Assembly (NCBI GenBank): GCA_016721465.1
Contig: JADKIA010000006.1
Location: 1-31,014, forward strand
Source: Ideonella sp.
GTDB lineage: Bacteria; Pseudomonadota; Gammaproteobacteria; Burkholderiales; Burkholderiaceae_C
Reading direction: 5' to 3'
Length of the DNA stretch: 31,014 bases
Shown: positions 1 to 8,928 of the stretch, piece by piece
How the letters are laid out: the number at the start of each line of letters is the position of its first letter
Position numbering within the stretch: position 1 is the first letter of the stretch
Translations under genes and position numbers: made by a program
Notes under the pieces: generated by a model
The model's database searches: none
What the model saw: only the letters and a program-made list of their open reading frames with translations
Told to the model about the DNA's origin: nothing

Positions 1-34
1 TGAACGCCTGTCACCCAAAGTGAGCGGCGCAGCA

Positions 35-1817
35 TCAGCCCGCCTGCACGCGCACGCAGCCGATCTGAGGCCTTGCCGCCGCAGCGCCGGGCGGCGCGCG
101 ACGCAAAGGTTGAAAGCTTTCCCAGTCGCTGTCGTGGCTGACGGCGGCGGCCGGCTAGGCGGCTGGGCGGCGCCTTCGCGGCCGCTGCTGGCAGGCCGCC
201 CCACCGGCAGGGGCAGCCGAACCGGCCGCGACGGGCGGCGGCGTGGGCCGCGCGGGCCGGGGCGCGGCCACCGGCCATGGCAGGCGTCTGCGGCCCCAGC
301 TCGGAGGTCGCCACCACGCATACGCCATGCGCTGGGCCTCGTCGCGCATGCTGTCGGCAGCGGCAGCGCTGCTCCACCCAGGGCCGCGTTGCGCTGGGTC
401 ATCTGGTCGAGCTGCGACACCGTCGTTCACCTGGCCCAGGCGGCACTCTGCTCGCTGGTGGCGGCCGAGATCTCGCCGATCACATCGGTGACGCGCCTGC
501 ACATGGCCACGATTTCGCTCATCGTGGTGCCGGCGTCTGCACCTGGCGGGCACCGGCTTCCACCTTGGACACGCTGGTGGCGATCAGCGCCTTGATCTCG
601 CGGGCGGCCTCGGCGCTGCGTTGCGCCAGGCTGCGCACCTCGCCGGCCACCACGGCAAAGCCGCGGGCCCTGCTCGCCGGCGCGAGCGGCTTCCACCGCA
701 GCGTTCAAGGCCAGGATGTTGGTCTGAAGGCAATGCCGTCGATCACGCCGATGATGTCGGCGATCTTCTTCGAGCTGGTGTTGATCTCGTCCATGGTGCT
801 CACCACCTGCGCCACCACCGTTGCCACCGCGCTTTGGGCCACCTGGGCCGCGCTGGTAGCCAACTGGTTGGCGGTGGCCGCGGCGTCGGCACTCTGCCGC
901 ACGGTGGCGGTGAGCTGCACCATCGAGCTGGCCGCCTGCTGCAGGCTGCTGGCGGTTTCTTCGGTGCGCTGACTCGGTCGAGGTTGCCGGTGGCGATCTC
1001 GGACGAGGCGTTGCCGATGGACTCCGACGACTGCTGCACGCTGTGGATGGTGCTGCGCAACTGGCCCACCATGCTGCCGATGGCGCGCACCGTGTCGCCG
1101 ATCTCGTCGCTGGCGTCGCTTTGCGGCTGGTGGCTGAGGTCGCCCCGGGCCACGCGTTGCGCGGCCTGCGATCCCGCGGCCAGGTCCACCACGATGCGGC
1201 GCTGCGTGACCAGGCGAAGGCGATGCTGGCGGCCAGGGCAAGCACGCCAAACAGCACCACCCACACCGAGGCGCGATCGGCGGCGGCCTGCAACTCGTCG
1301 CTGCGCTGGCGTTGCGCAGCGTGCTGGCGCTCTGCACTGGTCATCAGGGCGGCCATGGCCCTTGTAGTCCGCGTCGGCACCTCTTACGGCCGCCACGCCG
1401 GTGTTCAGGGTCCACCGTGGCCGGGTCGATGGCGCTGTCGGCCGTCTTGTCGTACTTCTTCACCAGCTGGCCAGGGCGGCCGAGCGCCGCACGATCGGGG
1501 CATCCGGAGGGCAGCTTGCCGGCCGCGTCGAACTGCGCCGCCAGGGCGCCCAGGGTGCGGCCCTGCTCGGTGCGGAACGCCTTGGTGGCGTTGTCGTCCA
1601 TCGAGCCGATGATGGTCATCGTGCGGTAGAGCCGGGTGTGCGCGTCGGCCATGCTGCGCTGCCGTTCGAGCAATTGCCGAGCTCGCCGCTGGCCGTGGCC
1701 TGGGCCATGGCCGCGTCGTCCAGCGCCCGGTGCGAGGTCCACAGCGAGGCGGCGAGCACCAGCACCAGCATCACCCCGCTGAGCACGGGGCCAACAAAAC
1801 TTGCTGCGCAGTTTCAT
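35..1817 (-). pseudogene. Methyl-accepting chemotaxis protein, frameshifted
   Basis: This is a membrane chemoreceptor that would signal to CheA/CheW. It starts MKLRSKF at 1817 and, read through several frames, shows a periplasmic helical region (MADAHTRLYRTMTIIGSMDD), a second membrane helix (SVWVVLFGVLALAASIAFAW), a HAMP segment (ARGDLSHQPQSDASDEIGDT), methylation helices and the signalling hairpin core NILALNAAVEAARAGEQG near 690-740. The C-terminal part includes SDWESF near 110-140, which resembles the CheR/CheB-docking pentapeptide; a 20-odd residue tail follows it before a stop at 35. The frame must change at least ten times, always with the expected family sequence resuming at once, so sequence error is more likely than a decayed gene. 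It lies 121 bp downstream of the Cache gene on the same strand, probably as a pair. The family is certain; the intact state is inferred. Confidence 0.85.
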
Positions 1818-1938
1818 GATGGTGTTGCCGCGGCCTGCGTGCTGCGGCCCTGGAAGGATTGGACCCCGGCGACAGCCGCCGCGGGTCGGTCAGAAGATCC
1901 GGACGGGTGCCGTGGGGTGGCGTCCGTCGGTGCACACC

Positions 1939-2405
1939 TCACTTGTAGACGCCGCCGCAGACCGCGGTGTCGTCGAGCTTTTCGCAGTAGGCGCTCTTGG
2001 GCTCGATCTTCTTGGTCACCGGGTTGGTGAACTTGTAGTCCTGCCAGAACGTGCCCTTGGCGCTGGCCAATTCGACGCGCGTCCTTGACGAAGGCCTTGC
2101 CGTCCACGTCCTTCAGCTCCATGAGGTTCTTGCCGACCATCTTCTCGTTGGCACCATGGGCACGCACCACGCCGTCCAGGCCATAGACCACCGCAGAGGT
2201 CGCGGTCGATGAACTGGCCCTGCTTGTTGCTGATCTCGGCGTAGGCCTTGTCCTTGCCGTTGGCCTTGATGAAGGCCACGCCCTTCTTCACCATGGCCGT
2301 GGCCTCGGCCTGCGTGGCATTGCCAGCGGCCAGCGCGGCCGGGGCCAGCAGGCACAGGGATGCCGCCACCGCGGCGGCGAGGAAATTCGGTTGCAGATGC
2401 GTCAT
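1939..2405 (-). pseudogene. Secreted single-Cache-domain protein, frameshifted
   Basis: This is a small periplasmic sensor-type protein of about 155 residues. The ATG at 2405 follows a GGAG ribosome site (2411-2414). A signal peptide is visible (FLAAAVAASLCLLAPAALAA). The Cache domain follows in three frames: AYAEISNKQGQFIDRDL, then VVYGLDGVVRAHGANEKMVG, then RVELASAKGTFWQDYKF ending ...CGGVYK at 1939. The two shifts, near 2195-2200 and 2070, are single-base events, and the family sequence continues across both. Stand-alone Cache proteins of this type often sit beside chemoreceptors or histidine kinases, and here the chemoreceptor is immediately downstream. A role as a ligand-binding partner is inference. 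Whether the gene is broken in the organism cannot be told; nearby genes show the same type of indel. Confidence 0.8.
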
Positions 2406-2613
2406 CGCATCTCCAGGTTGACGTCAGATTCGAATGTCTGCGGCGCCGGAAACGCCGGTGGGACAGCCTGCCGAGTACAACTTCGAGCGCTGCGGGTGCA
2501 ACCACTCCCTCGTGAGCCTTGATTCTTCACGTTGGCCCAGAAACCGGAATCGCCGAATAGAGCGCTTGCAGTGGCGCATTTCCGCACCGAGCGGCCTGCC
2601 AGGGCTTGCGGCG

Positions 2614-3536
2614 ATGACGCAGCCACCCCTTCCGACCGCCACCGCAATGCCCTGGGCATCGACGTGGGCGGCACCAAGATCGAGGCCGTGCTGCTGAACC
2701 CGCAAGGCCAGGCCCGTGGCGCCAACGCGTGCCCTCGCCGTTCGACGACCACGCGGCAATGCTGGTGCGATTGCCGCACGGGTGGACGCGCAGGCCGCCG
2801 TGCCCGGGCCGATGAGCGTCGGCCTGGGCACGCTGGCAGCAGCACGCCCGAGGGCCTGATGAAGAACGCCAACACGGTGTGCCTGAATGGCCGCCCCTGG
2901 CCCGCGACTGGCCCAGCGCCTGGCCGGCCGGTGCGCCCGGCCAACGACGCCAACTGCCTGGCCTTGTCCGAGGCCGGACGGTGCCGGGGCCGGCGCGGGC
3001 GTGGTGTTTGCGGCCATCCTGGGCACGGGCACCGGCGCGGGCATCGCCATCGACGCACGGGTGCTCACCGGTCCCAACCACCTGGCGGGTGAATGGGGCC
3101 ACAACCCTTGCCCTGGCGCGAGGCCACGGACCCCTGGCCCGATTGCTATTGCGGCCAGCAGGGCTGCATCGAGACCTTGCTGAGCGGACCCGGCCTGGCG
3201 GCCGAACACAAGGCGCGCACCGGCCGATCACTCAGCGCAGCGCAGATCGCCTTGGCCGCCGCGCAAGGCAACAGTGCCTGCATCGCCACCCTCGAGCGCT
3301 GGCACCACCGCCTGGCCCGCGCGCTGGCCCACGTGATCAACCTGCTGGACCCGGACGTGATCGTGCTGGGCGGCGGCCTGTCGCGCGTGGCCAGCACCTA
3401 TGAAGCGGTGCCCACGCTGTGGGGCCGCTGGGTGTTCTCCGGCGGGCTGAAAGACCCGGTGCGCACAGCGTTGCGTCCCAGCGTGCATGGCGACGCCTCA
3501 GGCGTGCGCGGCGCCGCGTGGCTGTGGCGGCCGTGA
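2614..3536 (+). pseudogene. ROK-family sugar kinase (fructokinase-like), frameshifted
   Basis: This is an ATP-dependent hexose kinase of the ROK family, probably acting on fructose or mannose in the cytoplasm. The ATP-binding signature ALGIDVGGTKIEAVLL is near 2650-2700, followed by RPANDANCLALSEA, GVVFAAILGTGTGAGIAID and GEWGHNP. The ROK zinc motif CYCGQQGCIE lies near 3148-3180, and the C-terminal ALAHVINLLDPDVIVLGGGLS is near 3325-3385. These blocks fall in three frames, so at least four or five single-base shifts are needed between 2640 and 3100. The ATG at 2614 is chosen because about ten residues normally precede the DVGGTK block; this requires one more shift. Family length (about 300 residues) fits the whole interval. 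It ends 52 bp from the convergent protease gene. The exact sugar is not determined. Confidence 0.8.
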
Positions 3537-3588
3537 CCCCAACGGCTGCGCCAACAGGCCGCCGCGCGCCCGGCGCCAGCGCAGGCCG

Positions 3589-6482
3589 TCAAACCCCCAT
3601 GCGCACCAAGGGCGCGGCCAGCGCCAGGCCGAGCGTGTTGGCGGCCTCCTGCAGGTGAGCGCGTGTTTCTTCGCTCAACGCTGCGCGATGGGCAGCGGCG
3701 TTCAGCCTGGGCAACAGCGCCCTGGCCTGTGAACGCAGCAGCGCCCGCGCGTCGGCGCGGCTGCCCGCGCTGGGCCGCATCAATTGGCTGGCGATGCGGT
3801 TCACGTGCTCGCGCTGCAGCTCCCGGCGGGTCATGTCGATGTCGCCCCGTGGCCGGTCCAGCTCGGACCACAGCTCGCGGGCCAGGCGGCCATACAGCTC
3901 CGAGAGGCGGAAGGCATCGGGCCGCTGGCCTGCCCTGGACGGCTCGGCTTTGGCTTCGCTGTCGAGGATGCGCGCGGCCAGGCCGTCACTCATCAGCTGG
4001 CCGAGCAGGGCGCGCTGGATCGACGTGACGACCTCGCCCACGGGGTAGTCGGTGGAGATGTCCTGGCCCTCGCCGCGCTCCTCGAAGTTGGGCGCCAGGC
4101 GACGCAACAGCGCCGGCGACACCCGCACGGCATCGGCCGCGAGCACCTCGCGCGCCAGTGTGTCCAGCGCCTCGCGCTGCAGGCCCGCGGGCACGGGCTG
4201 CAGCGGGTCGCGGCCACTGCCCGGAAAGTCGCGCAGCGTGCGCACGCCACCGATCTGCCGCACCAGCACGCCGGCGGCCGAGGCCATGTCGCGCAGCGCA
4301 TAGCGCACCGCGCGTCGCAGTGGCGTGTAGTCGGCGTCTTCGGCCAGGCGGCGGGTTTCCTGGCGGGCCAGCAGGTCACGGGCGATCGCGAAGCGGCTCT
4401 TGGCATAGGCCACCGGGTCGTCACCGAGGTCGAAGGACAGCGACTCGGGGTCGATGCCCAGCGCGTTGTCCTCGTCGGTGCCGTAGCTCAGCTCGGGCGC
4501 CTTGCTGCGCGCGGCGATGCGCTGCAACTCGGCGGCCTCCTCGGCCGGCGCGATGGGCTTGTAGGCGTACTCGATGGCCCAGTAGTCATAGGGCCCCAAG
4601 GCGCTGCGGTGCACCGCGCCATGGCGCTCGAAGGGCACGCCCGGCGGCGGCAGGTTGAGCGCCGAATAGTCCATCACCGAGGCGGCCGTGCCATTGGCGG
4701 CCGTGAAGGCCGGGTCGGCGAGTTGCGCCAGCGTGTAGGCGCGCGAGGCCCGGAAGTTCTGGCGCAGCCCAGCGCGTGGCCCACCTCGTGGGTGGTGATG
4801 GCAAAGATGCGCTCCACCGCGAAGGCCTGGGCCTCGGGGCTGTCGGGCGCAATGTCGCCGCGCGATTCGAGCACGTCCAGCGCATAGCCGAACTGTTCGG
4901 ACGTGTGGGCCGCGTAATCGCACCAGGCGCCATCGGCATGCAGGTGCTGCGCGGCCTGCAGGGCGGCCAGCCGCTCGGGGCTGCCAAACTGCATCAACTC
5001 GGCCAGGCCTTCCTTGTCGGCGGGATCCATGGCATCGGCGCGGCTGTAGACCTGCGTGCGCAGGCCACGCATGCTGCGCGCGGCGTTGCCGTCGATGGCG
5101 ATGTCGGCATCCAGGATCTCACCGCTGCGCGGGTCGGTGACGCTGGGGCCGGAGCCGTCGAAGGCCGCCTCGGCCGAGGTGATGAAGCGCACCGAGGCCA
5201 CGCCCACGTCCAGCGTGTCGAAGCTGGCGTCATCGGGCTGCTGGCGCGCCTGCACCGCATGCTTGAAACCGATCTTCTCGAAGGCCTTGTTCCATTCGAG
5301 GATGCCGCGCGTGACCGCATCGCGGTAGGCCAGCGGCACGGTGCGGTCGATCCAGAACACGATGGGCTTGACCGGCTCGGACAGCTCGGCGGCCGGCTCC
5401 TTCTTCTCCAGTCGCCAACGATTGACGAAACGCTGTCGCGGCGACACCTTGATGTCGGTGCTGAAGTTGTTGACGGCGGTGGTGAAGTAGCCCACCCGCG
5501 GGTCGGAGGCGCGGGGCCGCATCACCTGGTCGGGCAGCTTGGCCAGGAGTAGTACAGGCCAATGAACATGCTGCGCGCGTCGGGCAGCGTGCCCGGCACG
5601 CTGGGCACCGGTGCGCCCGGTGGCGCGCCCGGCGTGGGTGTGGCCAGGCTGGCCGTGGCGAAGTGCGCCTGCACGTTGAACACCACCGGTCGGGCAGTCC
5701 ACGTACCGAGGCAAAGCCGGTGTTGCTGCGGTCGAGAGAATAACTCTGGCGATACGCGCGCTGCAGGATCGAGCCGATGCCCAGCATGTCGCCCAGGAAC
5801 AGCGGCGAGGCCTCGATCAGCACGCTCTTGCGATCGGGGTGGGCCTGGCTGGCCAGTGGCACGCTGCCCAGCAGGCTGTCCGAGAACGCGGCGTCCACCG
5901 CGCGCGCCTGCGGCGTGCCGGCATCGGCCAGGTACTGCTGGTTGCGAGCCAGCAGATGCACTGGTTGTGCAGCTTGCGGAACGCCACCACCTGCGAACGG
6001 CCGAAACTGCCGTCGCGGCCGATCATGGTGCCGCCGAAGACCCGGCCTTCACCGATCCCGCGCGCGATCTTGGGCGACAGGAAGAACAGTTTGCCGAAAT
6101 CCGCGGGCTGCAGCTCGATCCAGACCTTGTCGTCCTTCTGGTACAGCGTGAGCAGGCCGTCGATCCTGGTGGCGTCCTTGATCACGACGGCAAATGGCGG
6201 TTGGCTCGGCACGGGCGGCGTGGGCGCCGCGGCAATGGGGCTGGAGGCCGCGCTGGCCACACCGTTCGCGCTGGCCGGGCGCGCCGCCGGCAAGGCATGG
6301 GCCGGCATCGGCTTGGGCACGGGCGCGGCAGCGACCTGGGCCGGCGCAGCGGCCGCCACTGCAGACGCCGCGCCAGCGGGCGGGCCACCCGTCGGCGTGA
6401 CACAGGCCTGCAAGGCCAGCAGTGCCGACCAGGCAACCAGGCGCTGGGCGCTGCGGCCGGAAAGCTGCGAGAAGTCCGTCAT
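3589..6482 (-). pseudogene. Zinc-dependent metalloprotease lipoprotein (DUF5117/DUF4953 type), frameshifted
   Basis: This is a large exported protease of about 960 residues. The N-terminus (ATG at 6482) has a hydrophobic stretch ending LLALQAC, a plausible lipobox, then an Ala/Pro-rich linker. A DUF5118/DUF5117-like part follows (GLLTLYQKDDKVWIELQPAD, HLLARNQQYLADAGTPQARA, PDRKSVLIEASPLFLGDMLG). The metzincin-like catalytic part has PIVFWIDRTVP, the zinc motif TTHEVGHALG near 4770-4800 and a Met-turn-like SVMDY near 4660-4680. Four single-base shifts, near 5960, 5690, 5548 and 4772, separate blocks that otherwise match the family in order. After the last shift the expected third zinc ligand of HExxHxxGxxH reads as glutamine (LRQNF). 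It could be a real variant or a base error. The substrate is unknown. The gene is divergent from the acetyltransferase, with 72 bp between starts. Confidence 0.82.
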
Positions 6483-6554
6483 GGGGTGGGTCGCGCTGAA
6501 AAACAGCGCGCCAGCCTACCATTGCGGGCCCGTCCACTTGCTGGCCACCTCACC

Positions 6555-7137
6555 ATGCCCCCGCCGATCCGTCTGGTTCGCCTCGAAGATGCCGCGCGCA
6601 TCGCTGAAATCTACGCGCCCTATGTCACCGACCGGCCCACCTCGTTCGAGCTGGTGCCGCCCGACGCGGCCGAGATCGCTGCCCGCATCGCCAAGACCGT
6701 GAAGCGCTGGCCCTGGCTGGTGTGGACCGACGCCGACGGCGTTCAGGGCTACGCCTATGCCGGCGCGCACAGCGATCGGGCGTGCTACCAGTGGTCGGTC
6801 GGGGTGTCGGTGTACGTGGCGCCGGGCCTGCAGCGCCAAGGGGTGGGGCGCCAGCTGTACGAGCGCCTGTTCGACATCCTGCGCCGGCAGGGGTTTCTAC
6901 AACGCCTATGGCGGCATCACCGTGCCCAACGACGGCAGCATCGGCCTGCACCGCGCCCTGGGCTTCGAGCCCGTGGGCCTGCACCGCAACGTGGGTTTCA
7001 AGCTCGGCGCCTGGCACGACGTGGCCACGCTGGGTCTGGCACTGCGCACGCCACGCCCCGGCGATCCAGCCCCAGCGCCGCCGCGCGATCTGCCCGAGTT
7101 GCTGGCCAGCGGTGAGCTCAGCGCGCTGCTGGGCTGA
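6555..7137 (+). CDS. GNAT N-acetyltransferase (phosphinothricin acetyltransferase-like), one frameshift
   Basis: This is a cytoplasmic acetyl-CoA-dependent N-acetyltransferase of about 193 residues in the PAT/Bar-like group. It starts MPPPIRLVRLEDAARIAEIY, has the substrate loop TSFELVPPDAAEIAARI, and the acetyl-CoA binding segment VSVYVAPGLQRQGVGRQLY with the Q/RxxGxG/A pattern. After RRQGF the frame must drop one base in the run ggggttt near 6890-6895, giving YNAYGGITVPNDGSIGLHRALGFEPVGLHRNVGFKLGAWHDV in the second frame, the typical PAT-family C-terminus, ending at 7137. The shift sits in a homopolymer, so an error is likely. Members acetylate phosphinothricin, methionine sulfoximine or amino acids; the real substrate is not evident here. 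Confidence 0.85.
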
Positions 7138-7712
7138 AGCAGGGGCGCCTGCGCACCGGGCGCGGCACTGGTGAACCGACAAGATCAACCGGCAAAGGGC
7201 GCCCCCCAACCTGCTGCAGGCGGATGCCCGTCAAGCAGCTGACCGCTTTGCTTTGCAGTGAAGGCCGCATGCAGCTTGATGCTTGCAGCAAACACCCACT
7301 CAACCTCTTGGGTGAACCTGAGAACCACAGTTACCCATGCACCGTAGTCGCTGGCGGTGGGGTCGACAGGCCGATTTGGCCGGCGATGCGTTGGCAGATG
7401 CAGGTCAGCAGCGTTCGCCATCGGTCGAGGTTGGGAAACTGCTCCGCATCGGCCTTGACGTGTTTGATGGCCGCGTTGACATTGGCGATCATCGACCTGA
7501 TCAAGCCCACTTCAGCATGCATGGGTGTGAGGTACAGCGGGGTCTGATTTCCACGGCTGGTTGATCGGCCCACGGCGGCCAGCAGCAGTGGGCGAATTGC
7601 CAGTGCCTCGCTTCGGGCACATGCTTTGAGGTGATTGCTCTACGTGCTGCGTCTAGCATTGGAGTGGGCAGCCAAGTACATGCAGCCCGATCAGGTACGC
7701 GGGAGAGTCGCC
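7138..7712. other. 575-bp stretch without a recognisable gene, lower GC
   Basis: No conserved gene, RNA gene or mobile-element end is recognised. A sampled line (7441-7500) is 60% GC, lower than the surrounding genes. On the minus strand two overlapping open frames, 7331-7573 and 7185-7421, would join by a single shift near 7340-7350 into a roughly 120-residue polar protein containing IRSMIANVNAAIKHVKADAE and then WVTVVLRFTQEVEWVFAASI. I do not recognise it. It could be a gene remnant, an orphan gene with one base error, or chance. The 5' control region of the hemerythrin gene must lie at its right end. Confidence 0.4.
7185..7573 (-). CDS. Possible unrecognised small protein, needs one frameshift
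   Basis: Two minus-strand frames, 7573-7331 and 7421-7185, overlap and could encode one protein. The first reads MHAEVGLIRSMIANVNAAIK and continues with an amphipathic helical stretch and LDRWRTLLTCICQRIAGQIG. The second carries DYGAWVTVVLRFTQEVEWVF and ends at 7185. The composition is soluble, with no signal peptide or membrane segment, and I know no family that matches. No convincing ribosome site is seen. It lies convergent to the acetyltransferase and divergent from the hemerythrin gene. Low confidence; it may be non-coding. Confidence 0.2.
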
Positions 7713-7808
7713 ATGGCCAGCATCCCATCCCAGTCCGATTCCACGACCGCCACGCCCGACAGGATGCCGCGCATCAAGAAATCGTCCAAGCGAACCGCCG
7801 CCGAGTGA
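7713..7808 (+). CDS. Small basic leader ORF or displaced N-terminus of the hemerythrin protein
   Basis: A 31-codon frame starts at ATG 7713 behind GGGAGAG (7701-7707) and reads MASIPSQSDSTTATPDRMPR followed by IKKSSKRTAAE. It stops at 7806-7808, two bases before the ATG of the hemerythrin gene at 7811, which has no ribosome site of its own. Two readings are possible: translational coupling from a short leader peptide, or a single-base error that has split the true N-terminus of the hemerythrin protein. The Lys/Arg-rich composition resembles the first 25 residues of the next gene, which slightly favours the second reading. Confidence 0.4.
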   Translation: MASIPSQSDSTTATPDRMPRIKKSSKRTAAE

Positions 7809-7810
7809 AC

Positions 7811-8836
7811 ATGGTTGAGCAAACCAAATCGGCCGAGTCTCGTCGCGCCCCTTCACGCGCCCGCAGGCGCGCGCCCTGCGATGCCCAGATGCCCGACATC
7901 GTGGCGGCACTGATCGATGAACACAAGTACCAGGCGCGCCTGCTCGGCGTGATGGAGCGCCAAGTCGGGCTGCTCAATCAACGCAAGCTGCCTGACTACG
8001 AAGTGATGCACGACGTCATGCGCTACATGACGCAGGTTCCCGACCGCTATCACCACCCGAAGGAAGACCTGATCTTCGACAAGGTGCTGCTGCGCGACCC
8101 GGCCTCGGCGGGGTCAGTGGCGCAATTGCGACGTGCCCATCTGGACATCGTGGCTGCCGGAGCCGAGCTGTTTGATCTGGTCGATCGCTCGCGCAGAGGG
8201 GTGGACGAAGGCGAGGCCGAGGCGCTGCGCGACCCCCTTCGCAAGAGTGCTCACCGGTACATCGGAACGCTGCGCCGCCACATGGACATCGAGTCGCTGC
8301 ACATGTTTCCGCAGGCTCTGAAGACTCTGCTGCCGGGCGATTGGCGCGAAGTCGATGCGGCGATGAGGCCCATTCTCGACCCGGTATTCGGCCAACAGGT
8401 GAAGACAGGCTACGAGGCGCTGCACAGCCAGGCCACCGCCAAACCCGTTCTCGGATCGCCGGGCAAGATAGGGGTCGGACTGATCGAAGCCACCGCCCTG
8501 ATCGAGGCCGTGGCGGCGTTGATCTCCGGCATGTCCGCCTTGCGCAACACCATGAGACAACACAATGTGCAGGCCTTGCAGCAGAACGCGCAGCTGACGC
8601 GCAACTTGATGCGGTCCATGCCACTGGCCAAGCGAGGCCGCCTGTTCGGCGAGCTGTGTGTAAGCAACGTACGGATGTTCGGCGATATCCATGGCCGGAT
8701 GACCCAGCTTTGGTCCAACACCTGGGAGGCCGTCCGGCGCCCCTACAACGTCGAGCCTGGCCCTTACGCACCGAAGCTGGCGCGACGCCGGCGGCGCCGA
8801 ACCGCCGACACGGCCGACACGGCCGAGCAAGGGTAG
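7811..8836 (+). CDS. Hemerythrin-domain (HHE cation-binding) protein with C-terminal extension
   Basis: This 341-residue cytoplasmic protein starts with a basic tail (RRAPSRARRRAP), then an HHE/hemerythrin-like four-helix domain at about residues 28-170. Candidate ligands for a di-iron site are visible in order: H38 (IDEHKYQ), H81/H82 with E85 (YHHPKEDLIF), H110 (RRAHLDIV), H148 (SAHRYIG), and H157 with E161 (RRHMDIESLHMFP). Such proteins bind O2 or NO or act in iron and redox stress. The C-terminal half has a Gly/Ala-rich helical stretch (LIEATALIEAVAALISGMSA) and ends in a run of arginines and ADTADTAEQG. I do not recognise the C-terminal half. The first ATG after the small upstream ORF is used as start; see that entry for the alternative at 7713. 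The next gene begins 92 bp downstream. Confidence 0.8.
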   Translation: MVEQTKSAESRRAPSRARRRAPCDAQMPDIVAALIDEHKYQARLLGVMERQVGLLNQRKLPDYEVMHDVMRYMTQVPDRYHHPKEDLIFDKVLLRDPASAGSVAQLRRAHLDIVAAGAELFDLVDRSRRGVDEGEAEALRDPLRKSAHRYIGTLRRHMDIESLHMFPQALKTLLPGDWREVDAAMRPILDPVFGQQVKTGYEALHSQATAKPVLGSPGKIGVGLIEATALIEAVAALISGMSALRNTMRQHNVQALQQNAQLTRNLMRSMPLAKRGRLFGELCVSNVRMFGDIHGRMTQLWSNTWEAVRRPYNVEPGPYAPKLARRRRRRTADTADTAEQG

Positions 8837-8839
8837 CTC

Positions 8840-8910
8840 ATGAGCAAATGTCACTTGGCTACTTTGCTCATCCCCCTCGGGGGGCGGCGGCAACGCCGCC
8901 TGGGGGCGCT
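8840..8910. repeat. Structured intergenic element with two sets of inverted repeats
   Basis: A perfect 9-bp inverted repeat, ATGAGCAAA (8840-8848) and TTTGCTCAT (8863-8871), is followed at once by CCCCC (8872-8876) and GGGGG (8902-8906) enclosing a perfect 7-bp hairpin GGCGGCG-GCAA-CGCCGCC (8883-8900) with a GCAA tetraloop. It fills the space between the hemerythrin gene and the ribosome site of the hydrolase gene. No second copy is seen in the window. It resembles the dispersed GC-rich intergenic elements common in Comamonadaceae, but could also be a partial terminator or an mRNA-processing site. Confidence 0.55.
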
Positions 8911-8915
8911 CTCAA

Positions 8916-8921
8916 GGGAGG
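8916..8921 (+). promoter_or_regulatory. Ribosome binding site that fixes the hydrolase start at GTG 8929
   Basis: GGGAGG lies seven bases before GTG 8929, a much better context than the in-frame ATG at 8848, which lies inside the intergenic inverted repeat and would add residues with no family counterpart. Confidence 0.65.
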
Positions 8922-8928
8922 CAAGAAC

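Noticed and set aside
7530..7560. Possible insertion-sequence end in the lower-GC stretch
   Set aside because: The short GGTCTGATTTCC-like string is not enough: no inverted partner, target duplication or transposase fragment is visible.
8870..8910. Rho-independent terminator after the hemerythrin gene
   Set aside because: The hairpins are strong but no T-run follows on either strand. The repeat-element explanation is preferred.
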